Shown: positions 9,188 through 17,023 of the stretch, piece by piece
Position numbering within the stretch: position 1 is the first letter of the stretch
Layout: each line of letters begins with the position of its first letter
Assembly (NCBI RefSeq): GCF_028285565.1
Contig: NZ_JANQOY010000067.1
Location: forward strand, 1 to 32,605
Length of the DNA: 32,605 nt
Direction: 5' to 3'
DNA from: Acaryochloris sp. IP29b_bin.148
Lineage (GTDB): Bacteria > Cyanobacteriota > Cyanobacteriia > Thermosynechococcales > Thermosynechococcaceae
Made by a program: the position numbers and the translations under genes
The notes under the pieces: generated by a model
What the model saw: the letters and a program-made list of their open reading frames with translations, nothing else
What the model was told of the DNA's origin: nothing
The model's database searches: none

Positions 9188-10131
9188 AGACAGTTCAGTT
9201 GAGTGCCAATCGCGCATTGCTCCCTCTCCACCGAGGAGTGGTGACTTGCATCGCCATAGCAACAGGATTACTCGGAGTTGGAAGTACACCTCATATCGCT
9301 AGTGCCGAAACCGTTCTTGAAAAAGTGTCACGCACTGGCACGTTAACCGCAGGTACTAATCGTGAAGCCCTCCCCTTTGCCTTTGCCAACGAGCAGGGGG
9401 AACTGCAGGGGTATTCCGTAGATATGTTAAAACTCATTCAGTCACAACTGGCTAAGGAACTGGGGAAACCTGTGGAGCTAAAGCTGGTGGCCTTGACCCC
9501 GGAGGCCCGTATTCCTAAGCTGATGGCTGGTGAAGTGGATATTGTCTGTGATGCCAGCAGTTATACCTGGGAACGAGAAAGGCAAATTGACTTTTCGGTC
9601 AGCTATGGTCTAACGGGTACTCGCCTACTGGCCAAGAAGGGTACCGTCGTTTGGGAGCCAGAGAACTTAGTGGGTAAGCGCATCGCTGCTGTTGCGGGTA
9701 CGACCAATGAAATGGCCATGCGTCGACAACAGCAAGTTCAAGTTGTTCCCGTCCAGGATCATGATGCAGGCTATGACGCGCTAAAGCAAGGCACGGTAGA
9801 TGCCTTTGCTGCTGATGGAATTTTGCTGGAGGGCTGGCTCCAAACCATTGATAACCCTGCTGATTTTGTGTTGGCTGGGTATTACTCTAAAGAGGGAATC
9901 GCCTGTATGGTACCGGAAAACAATTCCAAGTTTGTAGACCAAGTGAACTACACTCTGGTTCGCTTTATGGAAGGGTATTTAAAGGGCAAGGAACCCTATG
10001 TCACCACCTTCGATCGCTGGTTTGGACCACAGGCCAAAGTGCCGCTGTCTAAGGACTTACGAGGGCTTGTTTTGGAAACCATGCAGCTCGTGATTGATTT
10101 TAAGGAAGAGATTCCTGAAGATGATTTGTAG
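9184..10131 (+). CDS. ABC transporter substrate-binding protein, polar amino acid (PAAT) type
   Basis: This periplasmic solute-binding protein of the SBP_bac_3 family is 315 residues long. It has a signal peptide of about 41 residues ending in HIASA, then the family's characteristic start LEKVSRTGTLTAGTNREALPFAF and QGYSVDMLKLI. The central VDIVCDASSYTWERERQIDFSVSY segment matches the ligand-binding signature of glutamate/polar amino-acid binding proteins. DAFAADGILL and the C-terminal lobe follow. Its ligand cannot be read from sequence. No permease or ATPase gene is adjacent, so it must use a transporter encoded elsewhere or act as an orphan receptor. The start overlaps a tiny upstream frame by ATGA. 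It converges on the acyl-CoA synthetase gene. Confidence 0.87.
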   Translation: MKTVQLSANRALLPLHRGVVTCIAIATGLLGVGSTPHIASAETVLEKVSRTGTLTAGTNREALPFAFANEQGELQGYSVDMLKLIQSQLAKELGKPVELKLVALTPEARIPKLMAGEVDIVCDASSYTWERERQIDFSVSYGLTGTRLLAKKGTVVWEPENLVGKRIAAVAGTTNEMAMRRQQQVQVVPVQDHDAGYDALKQGTVDAFAADGILLEGWLQTIDNPADFVLAGYYSKEGIACMVPENNSKFVDQVNYTLVRFMEGYLKGKEPYVTTFDRWFGPQAKVPLSKDLRGLVLETMQLVIDFKEEIPEDDL

Positions 10132-10204
10132 ACGGGTTGAATCGCTTTATTCGGGCTGCTATTGCCCCAGTACTTCTGATAGGTGAAGCGTTAGAGAGAG
10201 TTAT

Positions 10205-12958
10205 TTAACAATTCAACCCTGACAGATTTGCTGAAGTTGGCAATTGCTTGTAGATAGCTTCAATCGTATCTCCCTGGTGCTTGAGCTGAAATCCTATCTT
10301 TTGGCAAAGAGACTGCATTGCTCTGTTGTCAGGGAGAATATCAGCTTTGATGGCTTCTAAACCTTCTACTTCTCCAACCTGTAGCAGTGATTTAAGCAAC
10401 TCTGTTCCTAATCCTTGGCCTTGAAATTGGTCCTGAACCAGCATGCCAAACTCCGCCGATTGAGTGCTATGCAGTTTACTCAATCGGGCGACGCCTAAGA
10501 TCTGATGCTCTAGGGATTGGGGATCTTCATACTCGGCGACCAGAGCAATTTCACAGTCATAATCCACAAAGCAGATGCGAGTCAGTCGGTCATGAGCAAC
10601 CCGAGTTTGTAATTTCATCAGATGAAAGTAGCGAAAATACACGCTTTCTTCTGATAGATGCTGATGAAACTGAGCGATCAGAGGCTCATCTTCAGGACGA
10701 ATCGGTCGTATTGTAACGGGCCAGCCATTTCTCATGGTCCACGGATGGACATATTGAGAGGGGTAGGGTCGAATCGCGGGGCGAATAGGCTGCTGTTCCG
10801 TTTGGGGATAGAGAATGATCCGGGCATCTAAAGCGACGATCTGCTGCTCTGACACCAGGAGAGGATTAATATCAATTTCCTTGATCTGGGGATACTCAAC
10901 AATCAGGTGGCTAAACTTGACTAAAATCTGTTCCAATTGCGCCAAATCAACAGACTGATGGCCCCTGACCCCCTGCAACGCCTGATAAATTTTAGTTTGT
11001 TCCATCAGGCGGCGGGCTAAAGTGGAATTAAGAGGGGGCAATCCTAACGCTCGGTCTTGAAAGACTTCTACTAGCTGTCCCCCCAACCCAAAGAGAATAA
11101 CAGGGCCAAACTGCGGGTCGGGACTACTGCCGAGAATCAGTTCATAGCCATCGCAATCCAGCATCGGTTGAACCGTGACGCCCAAAAAGGCGTGCTCACC
11201 GTAAGGCTGCATATTCTCTTGAATCGCCGCAAAGGCCCCTTGCACAGCAGCGGCATTTTGGAGATTGAGATGGACACCCCCCACATCGGTTTTATGGGTA
11301 ATGGTGTGGGAGTGGAGTTTGAGAACGACGGGATAGCCGAGGGCCTCCGCATACGCGACCGCTTGTTCTGAGGTTTGAGCCAAATGGCTGGGCACCGTCG
11401 GAATGCTGTAAGCCTGGAGGAATTGCTTGGATTCCCATTCGCTCAGGAGGGTGCGATCGCAAGCCGTAGCATCCCCTAATATCTGCTCCATGCGCTGCCG
11501 ATCCAGATTCTCAGCACCTTCAATCACAGGGGTTTCATAAAGAGACCGCAGCCGATAGCTATATTGACTCATTAGGTTAAACAACTGAGCAGCGGTATCG
11601 GGATAGGGCAGCGTAAACAGCCCCGCTTGATTGAGGAGGGCTTCCCCTGCCGCGACATCCTCTCCACCCATCCAGCTCGCCAATAGCGGTTTATGGGGAA
11701 TGCCTTGGGCCGTTTGGATCAGGGTTTGGGCCGTTTGCTTGGGATCGGTCATGGCTTGGGGGGTCAGAATCACCAGTAGGCCATCACTGCCTGGGTCTTG
11801 GGCGGCAGCTTCGAGAGCTTGGGCGTAGCGTTCGGGGGTAGCATCTCCCAAAATATCAATGGGATTATGGTGACTCCATTCAGCGGGTAAACAGCGATCT
11901 AAAGCCTGGTGGGTTTCGGGTGCCAGGGGGGTGAGATGGCCCCCTCCCCGAATTAAGGAATCTGTCGCTAGGACACCCGGTCCCCCAGCATTGGTGACGA
12001 TGGTCAGGCGATTCCCCTGGGGTCGCGGCTGCTTCGCCAACACCTCGGCCATATTAAAGAGTTCATCAATGGTATTCACCCGCAACACTCCACATCGACG
12101 GAAGGCGGCGTCTAAAACATCGTCACTGCCCATCAGCGCCCCTGTATGGGAGGCAGCTGCTTTAGCGGCTTCTTGGGTTCGCCCCCCTTTGATCACAATA
12201 ATCGGCTTACTCAGGGCAACTTCCCGTGCTGCCGACAGGAAGGACCGGGCATCCCCAATCGATTCCATATAGATGACAATGCTGTGGGTATGAGGGTCGT
12301 CACCCAGATGGTAGATTAAGTCCCCCCAACTGATATCCAACATGGAGCCAATGGAGACAAAGGCACTAAATCCGACATTTTCCCGGAGGCTCCAGTCTAG
12401 AATCGAGGTACATAATGCGCCACTCTGACTCAAGAATCCGACGTTTCCAGGGCGCGCCATTGTACTGGCAAAGGTAGCATTCAGACCATAGGGTGGACAC
12501 ATAAGGCCCAGGCAATTTGGACCAATAATTCGTAAGTTGCCCTGACGAGCGGTGTGCAAAATCTCCTGTTCTAAGTGCAGGCCCGCTTCACCCCTTTCCT
12601 TAAAACCCGCAGAAATAATAATCGCCCCTTTGACCCCAGCTTGGATACATTGCTGGACTGCAGACAGTACTCGGGAGGCAGGGATGGCAATAATGGCCAG
12701 ATCGACGGGCTCAGGAATCGAGAGAATATCTGCATAAGCCTTAATCCCTAGCACACTAGACCGCTTAGGATTGACAGGAAACACTGTGCCGCCAAAGGGA
12801 CTACTAATCAGATTCCACAGGAGAGTCCGACCGACACTATCGGGTTTCTCTGTCGCGCCAATCACAGCCACCCGTCGGGGGGTAAAAAAAGGCTGTAGGG
12901 GAGTGTAGTCGTAGCGAAGAATATCATGGGCCGGATCAACGGCGTTCGTTGTCATCAT
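10205..12958 (-). CDS. ADP-forming acetyl/acyl-CoA synthetase fused to a GNAT acetyltransferase domain
   Basis: Enzymes of this NDP-forming family convert acyl-CoA, ADP and phosphate to acid, CoA and ATP, here most likely acetyl-CoA to acetate. The 917-residue protein has a CoA-binding Rossmann domain (about 20-150), a succinyl-CoA-ligase-like domain with the phospho-His motif SHTGAL (His271), and a flavodoxin-like region. An ATP-grasp part follows from about 500, with [15 protein letters not shown]-terminal GNAT domain covers about 742-905, with the acetyl-CoA loop QGQGLG. The architecture is that of Pat/PatZ lysine acetyltransferases. In those, the synthetase half is considered inactive; here the catalytic His is kept, so it may be a working synthetase, an acetyltransferase, or both. 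It is divergent from pflB, with two FNR-type palindromes between. This supports a role in fermentative acetate formation. Confidence 0.88.
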   Translation of the reverse strand: MMTTNAVDPAHDILRYDYTPLQPFFTPRRVAVIGATEKPDSVGRTLLWNLISSPFGGTVFPVNPKRSSVLGIKAYADILSIPEPVDLAIIAIPASRVLSAVQQCIQAGVKGAIIISAGFKERGEAGLHLEQEILHTARQGNLRIIGPNCLGLMCPPYGLNATFASTMARPGNVGFLSQSGALCTSILDWSLRENVGFSAFVSIGSMLDISWGDLIYHLGDDPHTHSIVIYMESIGDARSFLSAAREVALSKPIIVIKGGRTQEAAKAAASHTGALMGSDDVLDAAFRRCGVLRVNTIDELFNMAEVLAKQPRPQGNRLTIVTNAGGPGVLATDSLIRGGGHLTPLAPETHQALDRCLPAEWSHHNPIDILGDATPERYAQALEAAAQDPGSDGLLVILTPQAMTDPKQTAQTLIQTAQGIPHKPLLASWMGGEDVAAGEALLNQAGLFTLPYPDTAAQLFNLMSQYSYRLRSLYETPVIEGAENLDRQRMEQILGDATACDRTLLSEWESKQFLQAYSIPTVPSHLAQTSEQAVAYAEALGYPVVLKLHSHTITHKTDVGGVHLNLQNAAAVQGAFAAIQENMQPYGEHAFLGVTVQPMLDCDGYELILGSSPDPQFGPVILFGLGGQLVEVFQDRALGLPPLNSTLARRLMEQTKIYQALQGVRGHQSVDLAQLEQILVKFSHLIVEYPQIKEIDINPLLVSEQQIVALDARIILYPQTEQQPIRPAIRPYPSQYVHPWTMRNGWPVTIRPIRPEDEPLIAQFHQHLSEESVYFRYFHLMKLQTRVAHDRLTRICFVDYDCEIALVAEYEDPQSLEHQILGVARLSKLHSTQSAEFGMLVQDQFQGQGLGTELLKSLLQVGEVEGLEAIKADILPDNRAMQSLCQKIGFQLKHQGDTIEAIYKQLPTSANLSGLNC

Positions 12959-13036
12959 GGGCTTATGTCAGGCAATGAAGAGGTCGGTAGGGTGGGTTTA
13001 AGAAATAACGGGCTGAGTGAGACCGGGACTGAAGCT

Positions 13037-13050
13037 TTGATTTAGATCAA
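13037..13050. promoter_or_regulatory. FNR/DNR-type palindrome, acyl-CoA synthetase side
   Basis: TTGATTTAGATCAA matches the FNR consensus TTGAT-N4-ATCAA in every specified base. It ends 79 bases before the start codon of the minus-strand acyl-CoA synthetase, so control of that gene is most likely. No well-placed -10 is clear at class II spacing in that direction. Confidence 0.7.
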
Positions 13051-13262
13051 CTTCAAGAACTAGGGATGGCCGCTGAGGCGATGGCTGCCTCGACGAGCAC
13101 TGGATGAAAGCGTTGTAGAGCATCCGTGAGTCTAAAGTCTATTTCATGGCGATTGCAACGGACAGGCCGAATTATAATCACTACTAATTAGATTGAGTGT
13201 CAGCAAAAATACAATCACCCCTGTAAATTAAAAGAACATATAAATATTAGACGGAAGCATTT

Positions 13263-13276
13263 TTGACTTAAGTCAA
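13263..13276. promoter_or_regulatory. FNR/DNR-type palindrome, pflB/acyl-CoA synthetase
   Basis: TTGACTTAAGTCAA is a perfect 14-bp palindrome identical to the site before norB. Toward pflB, TATAGA at 13295-13300 would put the start of transcription about 38 bases from the centre. Toward the synthetase, TATGTT on the minus strand would put it about 42 bases away. It could therefore serve either gene or both. It lies about 460 bases before the pflB start codon. Confidence 0.72.
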
Positions 13277-13320
13277 TTAAGTTACTAATTTACATATAGA
13301 TCAATCTTTTTAACAGAGGG

Positions 13321-13458
13321 TTAAGACCTATCACTCATCAGGTCTTAAGAGAAGTTCTACAGCCATATCATCATCAGATCTATTCGAGCTGTTCCTTCTC
13401 GATGCTTCTGAGATGTTATATCAACACTCTCTTAAGACAACTATCCTACAAGGGATAG
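13321..13458 (+). promoter_or_regulatory. Candidate structured leader of pflB with alternative stems
   Basis: Arm A is TTAAGACCT (13321-13329), arm B is AGGTCTTAAGAGA (13340-13352), and arm C is TCTCTTAAGAC (13428-13438). A pairs with B over 9 bp (loop 10 bases). B pairs with C over 11 bp. Both use the same bases of B, so the stems exclude each other. A third hairpin, CTATCC/GGATAG (13441-13458), follows directly. If transcribed from the upstream FNR-type promoter this would be a switchable leader. No strong U-run is present, so it does not look like a plain terminator/antiterminator; it could also be a set of protein-binding dyads. Confidence 0.45.
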
Positions 13459-13755
13459 AACGGCTCCTTTAAAATCTGAAATATGGCTTGGCCTAATCAT
13501 TATATTCTCTTACCTATAGAATAAGCTGGCTGCAAAAACAACAAAAGTATTGTTTTAATCGATCATTTGAAAACACTAAAGTTGTTAATTAAGAAATAAT
13601 TTAAAGTGGGCTTTTGTTGCTCAAATCACGGATCTTTAGAATCGAATTTTGTATATTAAAAGCAAGGATAAATACGCGATTCACAGAAGCGTCACGAGCA
13701 ACAATAATTCACTATTTATGATCACTTTTGTGTGATAGCTGGAGGTACCTGCACG

Positions 13756-15984
13756 ATGTTTAAACAGTGGACAGGTTTTCAGGTCGGACAGTGGACGAAA
13801 GAGGTAAACGTCCGTGCCTTTATTCAAAATAACTACACCCCTTATGTCGGAGATGAGACTTTTTTAGCAGCAGCGAGCGAGCGCACCTCGTTACTCTGGG
13901 ACAAAGTCTCTTTTTCCATGGATGTGGAACGGCAACAGGGCATTCTAGATGCCGACACTCAAGTTCCGGCAGGGATTACGGCCCATGCACCGGGCTATAT
14001 TGCTCCCGATCTCGAACTCATTGTCGGCTTACAAACAGATCAGCCGCTTAAGCGAGCCATTATGCCCCTCGGGGGGATTCGGGTGGTGCAGAAATCCTTA
14101 GAAGCCTATGGCTATCAACTCAATCCAGACACTCTGAAGACCTTTACCCAATACCGCAAAACCCATAATGATGGAGTATTTGATGCCTATACCCATGAGA
14201 TGCGGTTGGCTCGTCACTCCGGCATTATCACCGGGTTACCTGACGCCTATGGTCGGGGACGGATTATTGGCGATTATCGCCGGGTAGCGCTGTATGGGGT
14301 TGATTTTCTGATCAACGATAAGCAGCAACAGCTGCAATCTCTGGAAGTAGACGAACTCAACGAAACCGTGATTCGGCAACGGGAAGAACTTTCGGAGCAG
14401 ATTCGTGCCCTGCAAGAGCTAAAAGAGATGGCCAAGCAATATGGGTTTGATATTGGTCAGCCTGCTGCCACCGCCCAAAAAGCCGTGCAGTGGACCTATT
14501 TTGGCTATCTTGGGGCGATCAAAGAGCAAAATGGGGCGGCCATGTCTCTGGGTAGAGTCTCCACCTTTTTAGACATTTATATTCAGCGAGATCTGAACCA
14601 AGGCACCTTAACGGAAACCCAAGCCCAAGAACTGATTGACCACTTTGTCATGAAATTGCGGATGGTCCGGTTTCTACGCACCCCGGCCTATAATGAACTG
14701 TTTTCCGGTGATCCCGTATGGGTGACCGAGTCGATTGGGGGCATGGGTCTGGACGGACGGACCTTGGTCACCCGCACCAGTTTCCGCTTCCTCCATACCC
14801 TCTATAATCTTGGCCCTGCACCAGAGCCCAACTTAACCGTGCTGTGGTCGGAACAGCTGCCCAACAACTTCAAGCGGTTCTGTGCTCAAGTTTCCATCGA
14901 TACTAGCTCTATCCAGTATGAAAACGATGACTTGATGCGAACGGAGTATGGGGATGACTATGGCATTGCCTGCTGTGTGTCCGCCATGCGCATTGGTAAA
15001 CAAATGCAGTTCTTTGGAGCCCGGGTGAATCTGGCGAAAGCGCTGTTGTATGCCATTAACGGCGGCAAGGATGAAAAATCTGGGAAGCAAATCGCCCCTG
15101 CCTATGCACCGATTACCGCAGATATCCTGGACTATGACGAGGTGATGGCCAAGTTTGACGTGCTGATGGGCTGGTTAGCCAAGCTCTACGTCAACACCCT
15201 CAATGTCATTCACTATATGCATGACAAGTATTGTTATGAGCGCCTGGAAATGGCCCTCCATGATCGTGATGTGTATCGCACTATGGCTTGCGGCATTGCC
15301 GGGCTATCGGTGGTGGCGGACTCTCTCTCTGCGATCAAACATACCCAAGTCAAGGTGATTCGCGATGACGCCGGACTGGCCATCGATTATGAGTTAATGG
15401 GCAACTACCCGGCCTTTGGCAACAATGACGAACGGGTGGATTCGATTGCCCAGGAGGTGGTGCGGCGGTTTATGAATCATGTTCGCCAGCACTCAACCTA
15501 TCGAGATGCAGTGCCCACCCAATCCATCCTGACGATTACGTCCAACGTTGTTTATGGCAAAAAGACGGGTAGCACCCCCGATGGCCGCAAGGCGGGCGAA
15601 CCCTTTGGCCCAGGGGCGAACCCTATGCATGGTCGTGATACCAAGGGTGCGATCGCAGCCTGCGAATCCGTCGCCCAGCTTCCCTATGAACATGCTCAAG
15701 ACGGCATTTCCTATACCTTCTCCATCGTGCCCCAGGCCTTGGGCAAAGGGGAGACTGACCAAGACCGTAATCTCGTCGGCTTATTGGATGGCTACTTCCA
15801 CAATACGGGCCAGCATATCAACATCAATGTGCTCAACCGTGACACCCTACTGGATGCTATGGAACATCCCGAGAAGTATCCGCAACTGACCATTCGGGTG
15901 TCTGGCTATGCCGTCAACTTTATCAAGCTGACTCGCGAACAGCAGCAGGACGTGGTTAGCCGTACTTTTCACAGTCGATTCTAG
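13756..15984 (+). CDS. pflB: Pyruvate formate-lyase (formate C-acetyltransferase)
   Basis: PflB is an oxygen-sensitive glycyl-radical enzyme that converts pyruvate plus CoA to acetyl-CoA plus formate in the cytoplasm. The ATG at 13756 has GGAGG (13741-13745) ten bases before it and gives 742 residues. The upstream in-frame GTG at 13732 would place the ribosome-binding site inside the gene. The catalytic cysteine pair lies in IACCVSAM (Cys406-Cys407), and the glycyl radical site lies in RVSGYAV (Gly717) near the C-terminus. The match to E. coli PflB is close along the whole length (start motif near [19 protein letters not shown]). It heads a series pflB-pflA-adhE-xfp on the same strand and faces the ADP-forming synthetase. 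FNR-type palindromes upstream suggest induction under anoxia. No formate transporter gene (focA) is adjacent. Confidence 0.97.
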   Translation: MFKQWTGFQVGQWTKEVNVRAFIQNNYTPYVGDETFLAAASERTSLLWDKVSFSMDVERQQGILDADTQVPAGITAHAPGYIAPDLELIVGLQTDQPLKRAIMPLGGIRVVQKSLEAYGYQLNPDTLKTFTQYRKTHNDGVFDAYTHEMRLARHSGIITGLPDAYGRGRIIGDYRRVALYGVDFLINDKQQQLQSLEVDELNETVIRQREELSEQIRALQELKEMAKQYGFDIGQPAATAQKAVQWTYFGYLGAIKEQNGAAMSLGRVSTFLDIYIQRDLNQGTLTETQAQELIDHFVMKLRMVRFLRTPAYNELFSGDPVWVTESIGGMGLDGRTLVTRTSFRFLHTLYNLGPAPEPNLTVLWSEQLPNNFKRFCAQVSIDTSSIQYENDDLMRTEYGDDYGIACCVSAMRIGKQMQFFGARVNLAKALLYAINGGKDEKSGKQIAPAYAPITADILDYDEVMAKFDVLMGWLAKLYVNTLNVIHYMHDKYCYERLEMALHDRDVYRTMACGIAGLSVVADSLSAIKHTQVKVIRDDAGLAIDYELMGNYPAFGNNDERVDSIAQEVVRRFMNHVRQHSTYRDAVPTQSILTITSNVVYGKKTGSTPDGRKAGEPFGPGANPMHGRDTKGAIAACESVAQLPYEHAQDGISYTFSIVPQALGKGETDQDRNLVGLLDGYFHNTGQHININVLNRDTLLDAMEHPEKYPQLTIRVSGYAVNFIKLTREQQQDVVSRTFHSRF

Positions 15985-15993
15985 CTACCCCTG

Positions 15994-16019
15994 CTTCCCC
16001 TCAATCTGCTGAGGGGAAG
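15994..16019 (+). terminator. Perfect hairpin between pflB and pflA (attenuator or mRNA-end stem)
   Basis: CTTCCCCTCA (15994-16003) pairs with TGAGGGGAAG (16010-16019) over 10 bp with a 6-base loop, nine bases after the pflB stop. Only TTT follows at 16020-16022, so termination would be partial. It would suit unequal expression of the abundant lyase and its catalytic activator, either by attenuation or by protecting the pflB mRNA end. Confidence 0.6.
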
Positions 16020-16053
16020 TTTCCCTCCCGTTCGAGTTCTCTGGAGGTTTGAG

Positions 16054-16104
16054 ATGAATATTGCCCAAGTTGAAGTTCAAACGACGGGTGTCGATCAAAA
16101 CTGA
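16054..16104 (+). CDS. 16-residue ORF with strong ribosome-binding site between pflB and pflA
   Basis: ATG at 16054 follows TGGAGG (16042-16047) at ideal spacing, and the frame ends at TGA 16102-16104. The peptide reads MNIAQVEVQTTGVDQN. It resembles no family I know. The ribosome-binding site is better than that of many genes in the window. It could be a real micro-protein, a leader that helps pflA translation, or the remains of a former gene start. Confidence 0.35.
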   Translation: MNIAQVEVQTTGVDQN

Positions 16105-16151
16105 CGGTTGGTCCATGGACCGGATGTCACAAAACTGCAAGGAGAGACCAG

Positions 16152-16979
16152 ATGCAATATCACTCTGTGCCCCATCGAGATCAGCGGTCACCGTCTGGTG
16201 AAACAATCTCAGCTCCTGCCTCTCTCCTGGCAGTTTCCTCTCCCGACTCCAGACTGACAGGTCGCATCCATTCTGTAGAAACCTGTGGTAGTGTCGATGG
16301 CCCAGGGCTGCGATTTGTAGTGTTTATGCAAGGCTGTCCCTTGCGCTGTCTCTACTGCCATAACCCAGACTGCCGAGATATAACAGGTGGACAGGTGACG
16401 ACCGTCGAGGCATTGATAGCAGAGATTCAACGCTATCGATCCTATATGCAGGCATCTGGTGGCGGCGTCACTGTGAGTGGGGGGGAGCCCTTACTTCAGC
16501 CTGAATTTGTCGCGGAACTGATGCGCCAATGTCAGGCATTAGGGATTCATACCGCTTTAGATACCTCAGGCTTCTCAGATTTAACCAGCGCTCAGCAGGT
16601 CCTGCAATATACCGATCTGGTGCTATTAGATATCAAATCCTACGACCCCCAGCGGTTTATCCAGGTCACCCAGGTGTCGCGAGAGCCCACCCTCTGTATT
16701 GCTCGCTATCTGCATCAAATTGGCAAACCCACCTGGATTCGGTTTGTGTTGGTGCCAGGTCTAACGGATGACGGAGAAAATGTGGCGGGTCTGGCTCAGT
16801 TTGTCGCCTCCCTCACCAATATTGAACGAGTGGAAGTTCTGCCCTTCCACCAAATGGGAGCCTACAAATGGGAGCAGTTGAGCTACGACTACCACCTCAA
16901 AGAGACTCCGCCCCCCTCCCCTGAGCTAGTTGAACGGGTTCGCCTCCAGTTTCGTGAGTATGGGGTATCGGTCCGCTGA
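16152..16979 (+). CDS. pflA: Pyruvate formate-lyase activating enzyme (radical SAM)
   Basis: The activase uses a [4Fe-4S] cluster and S-adenosylmethionine to place the glycyl radical on PflB. The 275-residue protein starts at ATG 16152 after AAGGAGA (16139-16145). Residues 36-60 match the PflA N-terminus (LTGRIHSVETCGSVDGPGLR), followed by the radical SAM motif CPLRCLYC (Cys62, Cys66, Cys69). The glycine-rich SAM motif is SGGGVTVSGGEPLLQ. Compared with E. coli PflA there is an N-terminal extension of about 34 low-complexity residues; a later start is possible but no better ribosome-binding site is apparent. The gene ends 44 bases before adhE. Separation from pflB by a hairpin and a micro-ORF may hold its expression below that of the lyase. 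Confidence 0.95.
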   Translation: MQYHSVPHRDQRSPSGETISAPASLLAVSSPDSRLTGRIHSVETCGSVDGPGLRFVVFMQGCPLRCLYCHNPDCRDITGGQVTTVEALIAEIQRYRSYMQASGGGVTVSGGEPLLQPEFVAELMRQCQALGIHTALDTSGFSDLTSAQQVLQYTDLVLLDIKSYDPQRFIQVTQVSREPTLCIARYLHQIGKPTWIRFVLVPGLTDDGENVAGLAQFVASLTNIERVEVLPFHQMGAYKWEQLSYDYHLKETPPPSPELVERVRLQFREYGVSVR

Positions 16980-17023
16980 CCCCGCGCGATTTGAACCGGA
17001 TTGCCTTTACCTAAGGAGCACAC

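Larger units (their letters stand above)
12959..13755. other. Divergent regulatory region between the acyl-CoA synthetase and pflB
   Basis: The 800-base, AT-rich region has no supported gene. It contains two perfect FNR/DNR-type palindromes (13037-13050 and 13263-13276), a perfect TATAAT at 13173-13178, a cluster of mutually complementary arms (13321-13458), and a smaller dyad AAAACAA/TTGTTTT (13535-13556). The density of dyads marks it as a control region for both flanking genes. If transcription of pflB starts near the second palindrome, the leader would be about 450 bases. Confidence 0.7.

Noticed and set aside
12552..12737. Long antisense frames within the acyl-CoA synthetase gene and other large genes
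   Set aside because: They are shadows of strongly coding frames on the other strand and show no family motifs.
13575..13600. Rex-like half-site TTGTTAA upstream of pflB
   Set aside because: Only one half matches; the second half fits about four of seven bases.
13732..13755. GTG start for pflB eight codons upstream
   Set aside because: The ribosome-binding site GGAGG lies inside this extension and the family N-terminus begins at the ATG 13756.
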